NCBI GenBank assembly: GCA_963931925.1
Contig: OZ007582.1
Span: 33,111,730 to 33,175,729 of the forward strand
Source: Onchidella celtica
Lineage: Eukaryota > Mollusca > Gastropoda > Systellommatophora > Onchidiidae
Direction of reading: 5' to 3'
Length of the DNA: 64,000 nucleotides
Shown here: piece by piece, positions 34,646 through 45,800 of the stretch
Position numbering within the stretch: the stretch's first letter is position 1
Layout of the letters: every line of letters begins with the position of its first letter
The notes under the pieces: model-generated
What the model saw: the letters and a program-made list of their open reading frames with translations, nothing else
Databases searched by the model: none
What the model was told of the DNA's origin: nothing
Program-made: the position numbers and the translations under genes

Positions 34646-37600
34646 GATCTGAGTTTTACTCTTTATACATGATCGGATGCCTTTACAATATTTACAGGCG
34701 TTACTGGTGTTAAGTGCAGGGTGGAATGGTCGTAAATATCTGCTTACTGGTTGAGTTGAAGTTTTTTCTTCCCGAACTTCAACAACACAACAGTGTTCTG
34801 GTTTAAGGCTCAATGACTGCGATGGACCTCAGTTTTATCTTCAGTTGTGATCTACCAAGCTTTGTGAATGTACAAATACTGCCAGAAATACAGAAAATGG
34901 AATCTTTGTATTTATGGTAAAAATACCCATTTATTGTTACTGTAATCACTGTTTTGGTTCGCCTTGTTAAGATGTGGCAACCCTGTAACATAAGCAAAAG
35001 GTAAATATGAAACAATATGCGCAGGAACCAGATGTATGTGTGTGTGGGAAGTTGAATGGACTTTTCTCTTAACTATCGGCCAAGGAAAATGGTGATATCA
35101 TCATGTCGTATAATAAAGTTCCATCAGTCAATGCTCATAGATTTGCCATAATCTCAGCATACAAAGCCATCATCGGTGGAACTGATTTCATTGCAATATA
35201 TGGAAAGAATAGAGACTGGAATGAAAATTTTGAGATATTGAGGATAAGTGACTGATATATAGTTATTGTTTCGGGGGTGGTGGCAAGGCCCTGTGAGCGT
35301 ATCTTTGTTCAGTGCACTATGCTTGCATTACATCATGTTTGATACTTCCTAATGATATGTACATAGTCTACTAAAGGTGTTGTTAATTATGCAATGTATT
35401 TAAAAGAAATAAAGAGTGCTGGGTACTGTGTACAGATTAATGATTAACTCAGTGTATATATAATATACAATTTTTGAATTCTCCATAATTGTATTCAACA
35501 CTCAGTTAATTGTGAGTCATGGCATGACAATGTAACACTTGTTCACATTTGTTGGTAACATTATTTTGCTGGGGTCTCGCACGGGTTCAAGGGAAAGATG
35601 GTAGTTTAGTATGGTATAGTTTGACAAGTTGTTGTTTCAAGATGTAAAATGAAAATTCTTTTTTGCGCATTGCAGGGAATCAGAAAAAAATGTACTGTAT
35701 TTATTGTTAATTTTATAGGATTTACTGTGTAAAATAAATACAAAGTTTTTGCTCGGCTTTATCTGGAGGAGGATATATAAATGAGGCCAAATGCAAATGT
35801 TGACAATAATTCAGAGCAGTACCTGATATCCTTTCTTGTCTGTCGTGAAGACTACTTGAATAGGGCTTACATTTATCCAGTTAACAAATGTTTGAAAACA
35901 GGTCTAGGAATTTACAACTCGTTATTTGCTATGTAGGAATTTACAACTGGTAATTTGCTTTTGGTGGAACCTTCTACAGCTTTTGAGAATCTTTTATTGA
36001 TGTCATTAAAATCATACATAAAGATACTGAAAGTGGGCAGAATTTATGGATAATTATTTATACATCTAAAACCATTATAACACAGAATATACCATTGCCA
36101 CATCAACAATATAAATAAATATTTCAGTTGTAGATGGAAAGGATTGGAGTGTTTGCATATCTTAGAAAATTTGATGAATACAATCAGTTATCATGATTTA
36201 TCCTTTTTATTTTCATGATTGAAACATGCATAATAGCAGTGAAGTTCTGCTTTGCCACAGTTTATTCTTGTCTGAGTAGTATTTTTGGTTTGGAAAGCAC
36301 TTAGTTATGGAGAGCTTGAGCACTATCGTTGCCATGCATGAGATTAACTGGATATATATATATACAAAGTCATATGCTGACACAGGCTGGTAAAATGTAG
36401 AATATATGTGAGAGCAAAGACAGAATGAAATTTTTGCCAGGCATTGAAGAGAAAGGAAAGTGATCAGTCAGAAGTTGGTAGGTCCGGATTGCTAAAAGCT
36501 CTTAGGTGATTTCTCCTACCACTCATTAAAGTGTGCCAAAAATCTTAATTTGACCAAAAGTTCAGGAAGAGAAAAAAAATATTCCCATAGTCCATTCTCT
36601 TCAGGCTGGGCAAGATCTTATAAATGGAACAGTTGGTGTAAAAATAGACAAAGAAGGGTAAAGTTTGTGGCAGTTATTGAGCTAGATGCACTCATAGAAT
36701 AGGAGCTGATTTATTAGTATGTGAGCAGTTGAGCTTGATCATTTGCACCAAATCATACTGTGCATTGATGAGGCAAATTTCTTTATAACAGTTGATATTT
36801 CACAAAGCAATAACCAATCATCCCATTTTGTTTCACTGTGTTTTATACATTATACAGCGCACTATAATCTCTCCTCACATGCTGTGTATGGGTATTTGTC
36901 AGTATGTCTCTCTAGCAAAATATAATATGTCATCTGATCAAAGTTTATGCATTTTCATCTCCAGCAAAGTTATGTTCGGGGATAATATTGCTTCCTTTCT
37001 AATCAGAAGGCAGAGTTGTGACGATTTAATGTTACGTTTACTCTCCAGATTCACAGATGCAGGAGGGACATGCATTGATTTGTACATAAGACAGCTGTAG
37101 TTACTTTCCCTTTGAATTCTTCTTTCTTTCTCTTACATGACTCTCTAGATGTTACATTTGTCACTCCACCCACAGGGTGAAGGAGATGGGGATATAACAA
37201 TGTTGCTCTCCATTACTATGTCTTAGGAGTGGGGTTTGTAAAAATTCAGAATTGTGAAAGAATTTTTTCACAGCCAACTTCCACGTAACTATATTCCCGT
37301 GGAATTAGCGTAATTGGGAGAGATGTTAATGAGCAAATGAATATTTGTAGGAGACCTGTTGAAGAATTTAACATGTTTGATTGTGGGTGTAATTACAGAT
37401 GTAAATATAATATTAGCCAGTCAGTGCTGTGCTGCTGTTGTTGTTTTTTTTCTGTTCCTTTAACTGAAGGATGATTGTTGATTATAGAGTTTATTAAGAT
37501 GTTCATATTTGTGCTCCGAGTGGGAAGCATGAACAAGTTGCATTTTTGCTACATTAGAGATATGGTTACTTGCAATTACATGTTAAGTGTCCCATGTTGT

Positions 37601-38455
37601 AAATAGTGCAGATCTTCAGGGCAGCAGTTATTTGGTTTCCATCATTATTTATTGTTTATCATAATAATATTGTTGTGTTATGTCTTATTCTGTAGCTTAG
37701 TGTGTTCAGATGTCAAACATGTTTCCATACATAAAGTGATTGTGCTTCATATTTTTTTTTTTTAAAGTTATTTTCACTTCATAACTGTTTTTTTCATTGT
37801 TATTATTACAATAAGATTATGCCACTCAAATGCACTGTAATGTAGAAATTTTGCTGTCATAAAACTTATTTCCAGCTTTTTAAATTTTTTGTTTTTTTTT
37901 GTGTCCAATTAGCTTTTATCGCCTGCCAGGTGCATTCATTCGGAGTTCATGTATTTCTCAACTCATGAGGGATGTATATATATTGTATTTGTTTATATTG
38001 TTTTATTTATATGTCTTATACCCCTGCAAACATGGAGAAGCTGTTGGCTGTTTTGTAGACATACATACATCTGTTTTATGTTGCACAGTTACTTTGTTTT
38101 TAAGTTCTTGGATTTTAGACAATGTCCATTACCAAAGTCACGTTATAAAATTGATAACATTATACTTGTGTATTTCCTATAAACCTTTCAGTTTGCACGT
38201 GGTTTGGTGCTTTCTTCTGCAGTGGTCGGGAAAAGTGTGGGGGAGGGACTTCTTTTGTAAAGTCTTTCTAATGTTTGTGCAAAATAATGAAGAATCTATG
38301 ACTTGTTAGTTACAGTGTTAACATTTGTAAAATACATATACCTTCTATGTCCCTATATTGCTGTTCATTCAGATTTGCACAATGATAATACGAAATACGT
38401 TTTCCTAATGTCATTCTTTAATTTTTATCAGAATAAAATTTATACTTTTGTCTGA

Positions 38456-39600
38456 CACCTATGACTTGTCTGCGTATATTTTGTAACAAACTTCATTGCC
38501 TCTGAAGAAAGTGCTTGTGTTTACAGTTGAAAAGGCAAATTGCGGGTTGGATGCCGGGTCATCTTAGCATCATTATGGGCCCTGGACAAAGCAATGGACT
38601 GTGGTCCCACCCCCCTACGCAACTGCTCAGAAACTCACCCACACTTCTCGTGCATGGGGTCCCGTAAACCCTTGGGTCGCCTGGGCAAGTGCCCAGTGTG
38701 CTCATGTGTTAAGACAGCTCTGGTTGGATGCTGAGCGATAGTCTCCGTTCTCCAGCGAAACTTATTTCATTACCATATGTTTGTGATGAACTTTGCTCTA
38801 CCAAATTGTTAGTTGCGTAATTCTGTAAATTCCACCATTTTAGAAGGCTAGTCCATAGTTTAGGGGGAAAGATGTCCCATGGTGAAAGATCCAAATATTA
38901 TGAATGATAGGAAGTGGGCTGCAAAATCTTACGTGGGTGAGACACCGATGGTACTGGTGTGAACGTTTACTGAGGACCATCCAAATGATATATATGCCAT
39001 CAGCTATGAATAGCCCCTTGATGTCCTTCATGCTTTTATATGTGTCTGATCGTTTGTTGCTGTTAATCATTCACACCCTTCTTTCATTCAGTCTCATTCT
39101 CCTATTCCTCTTTAGTTCTATTTCTCAGTGTAATCGTGCAGCAGAGCAGACTGTACAGGGTCACTATACAAGAAGGGATATATAGGGCCTATCTTAGTAC
39201 ATGTACCTGTGGTCGGGGTGGGGGTGAGGGAGGGGATGGATCAAGAATTTATGCACTTCCATCCAGATTTTTTGCTTATAATACGCGACTGTGCGTCCAA
39301 TTTGATCAGTACAAAATATTTACATGCAGCTTACGTTTGTTTTTGTATCTAGCGAACGCGACATTGCAAAACAGTTCTTTTTTTTTTTTTTTGCTATTGT
39401 TGTTCTCTATTTTATACCACATTTTATGTCAACTTCCCACCAAGCCCAACTCACTCTCACAGCCACTCTACGTCTGTGTGTGAGAGCGATGTGTGTGTGT
39501 TTGAATTTTGGACAGTAATAACGTTCCAATATAATAATAATCATTTTATGCCGAAGACTTAAAATCAAATATTATTAGCCGCACCAGGTCGCACATGGAA
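38456..39600. other. Intergenic DNA between KMT2C/D and borealin
   Basis: No gene recognised. It has a GC-richer stretch at about 38540-38720 (CCCACCCCCCTACGC and a hairpin-like GGGCAAGTGCCC), a short GT-rich run near 39475-39505 and a T run near 39378-39392. The frames present are short and not protein-like. Confidence 0.5.
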
Positions 39601-39639
39601 TCCGCTGAGACACCTCATTTGATTTCAGGCGGATGTAAT

Positions 39640-39828
39640 GTTTTCATTGGCTGAAAAGTTGAAGCGGAAATTTCAATGGCGATAGGCCCTAGTGGGCTGA
39701 GAAAAACGAAGACTTAGAAAACAAATAGGAAAGGCTCAGCAAGGAACATAGGGTATAACGCAGGAAACTTGATGTTATCAAAGATAATGTTGTATGAATA
39801 GACTTACAAGCGTTTAACAAAAGTGAGA
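39640..39828 (+). promoter_or_regulatory. CDCA8: Probable borealin promoter / 5' UTR region
   Basis: Upstream of the borealin ATG there is an inverted CCAAT box (ATTGG at 39646-39650) and a GCGGAAA E2F-like core at 39664-39670, 14 bp apart. CCAAT plus E2F/CDE-type sites are common in G2/M cell-cycle genes, which suits a mitotic gene. There is no TATA box in a convincing position. This is inference from short motifs. Confidence 0.3.
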
Positions 39829-42800
39829 ATGCCACGTAAGAGAGCAACTCGTTTGAAGCCGGCAGCGAAGCCAGCGAAAGGGAAGGTGGCTATTGCCGAT
39901 GGGGTGTCTACAAAGGAGAGAAAAGAGCAGCTGGCTGTCTTTATGAAGGATTACGATTGCCAAGGTAATGTAGATCTAACTGCAAAATGCCGTATTTTTG
40001 TATTTTTAGACATCTAGACTAGCATAGAATTTATGTTGTTATCTTTGATCTTGTTGATTACAGCCTGCACTGTCCAATGCACTAGATCTAGATCTAGATC
40101 TAGACTCTAGATTATATCAGTATCTAGAGTCGCATGCCCACATATGAACCAGTAGCGGGGTGCCCTCATTAGAACCACTACTGTCAGTAAAGCAGTGAGT
40201 CTATGATGTTTCTTTCACTTCCACATTGAAGAGTAACCCCTCCTTTGTGGGAGTTCAAGAAGCCAGGCTCATATTCAAGCTTTTGCACTTTCAGTGATTT
40301 TTTTTTTATTTAGAGCCTGAACCTAGCCCAGTGGGTCCCCCATATGAACCACGGTCCCTCTAATGAACCAGTGCCTACCCACATATGAACCACTCTAAAT
40401 GTGACCAATGTTTGCACTGTAAGTAAGCCTGTTTCTTTTCAACAATGTAAAAAAAATAATCATTTAGTCTGGAAGAAAGAATGTTTATGTGAGGAAAATT
40501 TTCCACTGGTTAAGATACTGAACAAATTGATCCCTATACAAACCACTGACTGAAGTGGTTATCAAATTGGAAAGACAAACTATCCACACACTACCCCATA
40601 TAAACCACTCTGTAGGGACCTAGCCCCATACAAACCACCCATCATGATTATTAAATAGAGATAGGCCCTCATTTAAAGCACCTTTGATATGCCATCACTT
40701 AGATTATTCAAACAATCTTTACAGTAGAAATGAGCTGGTTCATCTGGGGACCAGTCACTACCCCATATAAACCACTCTGTAGGGACTGCCCCATTCAAAC
40801 CACCCATGATTATGAAAAAGAGATAGGCCCTCATTTAAACCACCTTTGTTATATGCCATTACTAAAAGTTATTCAAACAATCTTTACAGTAGAAATGAGC
40901 CGGTTCATTCGAGGACCAGTCATAAAATATGTGTGCCCCTTATGAACCACCCTGTTTTCCAACCCTCTCCTCAAAGGAACCAGCAAAATATTTATATTAG
41001 TAGGATATGACAGAGATGCCTATTCTTAGTAACCAGGTCACTTTCATGCTTAAATTAGCACAAGAGAAATGCATTTTTGATCTTCGACCTGTCACGAAGT
41101 ATTCTTATTGTAAAGCAAAAATGGCGGACGGGTTCGAAAAGTTACCTCGATTCATAAGTTTCACCGCCAATTAGGGCAACACAGTGCAAGCTTGAGTTAA
41201 ATGCTGATCACAACTCACAATCGGAGATCTTGGAACGCTCGTGGAAGCGGTCAAAAATACGAAAATTGCCTTTAGAAAACAGCAGAAACGAAATAAATTT
41301 CGGGTGGTTCATAACTGGGACTGGTTCATATGGGGGCAGATGACTCTAGATCTAGGCGCGATCAACACATCGGTGAGATCAGTGCCATAGATTTCTAGAT
41401 CTATAAACTAGTCTAGATCTAGATATCTAGATGATCTAGTTTCATTTGCCCGTGTTTCTAGACTATATGGCGAATCCACATTTTTATCAACACATCACAA
41501 TTGAATTAGTGCCTTCAAAATCAAATTTCCTGAGGAGTGAAGATTTTTGTAGGCCTAATTATTGTCATGGTTAGTTAGATCTAGTGAGTAGTGTACTTGA
41601 TATCAAGATCTGAACTTGTGTAGACCTTTGATAATAATACTGAGTGTTAAATGCCAAGCCATGCGTTTACAATAAAAAACATCCATCTCAAGGACTAACT
41701 CACTGGCCAAGGGAGGCAGGGCTGACTCCCTGCTCACGGTCATTCCGAAGGTCATGTCTTTTTTTACTTTTGGCCACGCTTATTCGCAGACGTTTGGGAA
41801 TAAGATCAGAATCTTATTCGCAGATGGATTTTTGGTTTGTGATTTTATTTAGGAAGAGCTCCTTAACTCTTCATGACCATAGGCGTAGGGGTTTTTCATT
41901 CTGACCGCAGGCAGTCAGGGAGCACTTGATTTTCACCGTAGGGTGGGTTGGAAAAACAACCACAGTACCCTTACTATAAACGCTACAGTAACAATTTTAG
42001 TTGTATGTGTGTGTTGGGAATTGAATGCTGCATCTGTCAGTGTTGTTGGAGTGTCATTTATCTAGAAACAGTGTCCAAGTAAAATACAGCACATAAAGAT
42101 GAATGAAAAATAAAAACAAACTAATTTTGTGTAACAATTTTATCACTCACCAGGTCATAGCAGGTTAACAATGGGAGATATTATATATATCCATGATCAA
42201 AGAAAAAAAATGTCCACATATAATCCAAGAGTTAGAGTAGGTCTATCATCAATAAAAAGTAATTCAAGTGATGTAAGCAGTGATAACTGATATATATGCA
42301 GCATAATCCATTTGTAGGTCAATTGTCAGAGGTTCCAGACTGAGAATCAAGACTAGATCCAGATCCCTGTTCATCATCATATACACGCCTTCATCATCAC
42401 TGAATGAAAGCTCGGAGTCAGATCTGTCCAATGCATGGGTAAATAAATCCATTGCTTGCTGAGCTGTCAATCAATGAGGCCTTTCTTCAACACCAGAGGC
42501 CATGGTTGGAACCCTTGTTCAATTGCAGTTTTGCACTGATCATTTATGTTAAACAAAAATCTCAGGCTGCAAAAAGGTGTCAAAACTGGCGCTGCACTCG
42601 CTAAACTAGGCCAAACCGGATGTAAACAGACTTATAAAAGCCTATTTTCGATAAAAATTGCCGCAAGTAGGACTGTGGTCGCTAAATATTGAATTGTCAT
42701 TTAAACAAAATACGATAGACATGGAGTAAGCCGAATGACTTGACTCGCCGGTCTTTTGGTTACAGCACCGCAGCGCGTGACTCGGCTCGCCGGACATGAA

Positions 42801-45800
42801 GAGTTAAAATGGAGTACAGTCAAGCTATCGATGAAACTTTCACCAAAACATTTTTGATGGCGAGAGCTGTCTATGGGATACAAAATCACCCAAGTACCAT
42901 AACAAGCAGGCGAGAAAGCCCTCTGAATTTTAGCGAGTGATAAAAGTCTAGAAAGATCAGATTAACTTCACAAACATACATTGAAAAGCTGAAACGAACA
43001 ATTCCTTCGCTCAGCGAGTGAGAGGCCAGTGGCGGCCACCCGAGCGTCAATCTCATTCACATGACCAAAACAAACAATACGCATCACTTCTCACTCAGAA
43101 AACGGACCAGTGTAAACAAACAGCGTGTCGAGGGGGAAATCGGAAAGCCGGAAGAGTTCGTCCTCCACTGCCACTCATTCCTTTTTTTCTATTCCAAAAA
43201 CCAACCAGAAGTAAACTCACCTGCCGAGTTGGGTGGGTGGGTGGGTGATTCGAGGCTTCGCAAGATATGATTTTTTTTAATTTTTTTTTTTTTGTCCCTT
43301 TTTTTCTGCATTTTCCCCCACTGATCATCCATCGCTGCTTTGCTCCAAAGTATAAAATTGTGACTAAAATTTTGTTAGATTTTTTACAAATTTTTTTTAT
43401 ATGAATTATTATTATTAAATATTAGCCAATTTTGTCGGGTGTGAAAACACAGAGAAAGTCAGACAGAGGGAATAAAAATGTTCAATTAACAATTAAACTT
43501 CATGGAAACAAAAAAGTAATAAAACAAAACATGACAAAGATCCAGGTTACCGTGGAGAGAGATGAGCTGTTCAGTTCACACAGAGTAAAAGAAATCATTT
43601 TACATTTTTTATTTCAGTCCCGTTCAGTGAACAGGAATGAATAAAATGAACAGGATAAAGAAATCTGGAGCACACTAGTAACATTGATCAGTTTCCCCAC
43701 AACATAAATTTTGCAAAATCGTTTTTAAAAAAAAATATTTTTTTTTCTAAAAATGAGCAATCCCAGGTCTAAAAAAAAATGCTCCGGTGTGGGATTGAAC
43801 CCAAGACAGACCGGACCCACGGTCTCTAACTGATAACCGCAGATGCTAGCCATTGTGCCATCGCAGAATGCGGGAGAATTTTTCCATAGTAGACATCACA
43901 AAACCAATAAACGCCCCATCTGCGAATAAGATCAGGATCTTAAGACGTCTGCGAATTAAGCACTTCGTTTACTTTTTATTTTTTTGTTGATAATCTGTAT
44001 TGTGTGATCCAAATGGAAACCCCTAGAGCAAGCGTTGCAAGTTAGAATTTGACTCAGCTTAATCAAATGGAGAATCAGAATAGAATGCCAAAGATTCTGG
44101 CACGATTCAGTAATTAACATTTCCCAATCTTCACTAATTCTGCTCCAGAACCATTGTCAGAGGGCCACGCTTATTCGCAGTTGTCTGCGAATAAGATCAG
44201 AATTTGATTCTGTGATTTTTATTTAGGAAGAGCTCCTTTGGATCATAATTCTGGATTGTTTTGTTGAATTTAAAAAGGCTCTTCACTCTGTAAGAAGGCT
44301 CATTTCGGAGGAAGGCCTGGTGTAAGTGTTTCTTACGGCAGTGATGCAACAGGTTGTCTTTTTTTAGCGATACTCGTCAGTTATCATTTCCTCAGTAACA
44401 ATAGAGAGACCCAGGCCAGCTTAGTTTAAACGCTTTTGCTCAGGTTTCTCGGTGGCATGATAAGTAATTAAACCCGCCTGCCGAGTCGATAAGGGGGGTT
44501 CGAATGTCTGTAAGAGCTGACCCGACCCCCCCACTGATCATCGTTGCTTTGCTCCAGTTTATAAAATTGTGAAAAGGACTTTTTTTTGTTGTTTTTATTT
44601 TTTTCGATGATATTATTAGCCAATTTTGTCAGATGTGAAATCACAGAGAAAGTCAGACAGAACAAATAAAGATGAACTAAAGTTCCATGCAAACAAAAAA
44701 GTACATACAAAACATGACAAACAGCTGAAGCAGAAGTCTGAGAAGACCCCCAAAATATATTTTCAGTAAATACAGGGTATCGGGTAGATCTAAGTTACTG
44801 TAGAGAGGGTATAGATGAAATGTTCAGTTCATACTGACTGAAAGAAATCATATACGTTTAAAATTTAATTTACATTTTTATTTCTATTCAACAACTGTCC
44901 CATTCAATGAACACGAAGAAATATAATGAAAAGGAACGAATAAAAGAAGTAATCTGGAGCACACTAGAGTAATGATCAGTTTCCCCACAACATCAATTTT
45001 TGCAAAATCCTTCGGGGGGGGGGGGGGATAAGCAGTACAGTAGACAACGGTTAAACCGAAATCGACGGGACCACGGGCTTGTTTTCGGTTTAGACAGACT
45101 TTCGGTTTAGCGATAGGAGTGAAAAGTGCCACTTTCATTAAGAGAGGCAGCCCAAATCACTATCATAGTGGACAAATAATCTAACTGCACAGGCTAAACA
45201 GACTCAACACATCCTCGCTTGCTCTGTTTTTGACTGAGAATGAGGATGAGCGATTGCTCAGGCAAAGGCACACTCGCAGTATGGATGTGCGGGTGAATGT
45301 GGACTAACTCAGAACAGGGAGACATCCATGTGGACGGACAATACAGAACTGCCGTCCTGCCGATCTCGTTACCCTACACGCTGCCATGAAATGCGCTGTC
45401 CACGACAACTAGCGTTGTCTCTCTGATGTCATACATTTTACATGAAAGGTCACTCGCAATGCTCCAGATATAACGTCTGATTTCGGACCAGTGAGGTTAT
45501 AGGCCTCCCTCCCTCTCCCCCTATCCCTGTAGTGCTGCCGCTCCCATGTAGGCCTATACTAATGGGCAGAACGAAGCATGCTGTGCTTTTTTTTCTTTTT
45601 GAGGGGGAGGGGAGTGTAGTGGGGGTGATGTAGTGGCTTGACTCGATGTATGACAAATCACAGTGGACTGGCCTCTGTATCCAGCAGTTTTCTCTTCGGT
45701 TTAACCATAGGGTTATTTCGGTTTAGCGCTAGTTTGTTAGCAAAGATAAAGAGGAATAAAATCGGGGATTCTTATTTTCCTTCGGTTTAGCGCTAGTTTC

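Larger units (their letters stand above)
31473..38455 (+). other. KMT2C/D: KMT2C/D 3' UTR (probable extent) with several poly(A) signals
   Basis: After the stop there is no further gene-like frame for about 7 kb. AATAAA hexamers lie at 31753, 35408, 35733 and 38432. The last is followed by T/G-rich DNA, and the AT-rich character changes soon after it, so I take 38432 as the likely distal signal; 35408/35733 could serve a shorter form. Two internal tandem duplications are listed separately. The true end cannot be fixed without transcript data. Confidence 0.5.
41772..43967. mobile_element. TIR element family X, copy 1 (interrupted by a piggyBac-like element)
   Basis: The left end has GGCCACGCTTATTCGCAGAC then AATAAGATCAGAATCTTATTCGCAGATGG. 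The right end, reverse-complemented, has GTGCTTAATTCGCAGACGTC then AAGATC and GATCTTATTCGCAGATGG. The imperfect inverted repeat is about 45-50 bp, itself containing a nested palindrome. Without the inserted 937-bp element and its second TTAA the copy is about 1255 bp, similar to copy 2. A tRNA-like stretch near the right end is shared with copy 2. No transposase is recognised. Confidence 0.75.

Noticed and set aside
31480-38300. Several 60-136 codon frames on both strands after the KMT2C/D stop
   Set aside because: They are AT-rich, without motifs, and lie in the presumed 3' UTR.
38540-38734. Small Cys-containing frame (MRVGCRVILASLWALD...) in the intergenic region
   Set aside because: There is no family match, no splice partner in sequence context and no conserved spacing of cysteines; the open frame is likely due to chance in a GC-richer patch.
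43787-43875. Possible tRNA gene on the - strand
   Set aside because: Box A- and B-like strings are present, but no acceptor stem or proper anticodon arm pairs, and the same string recurs inside the sister transposon copy.
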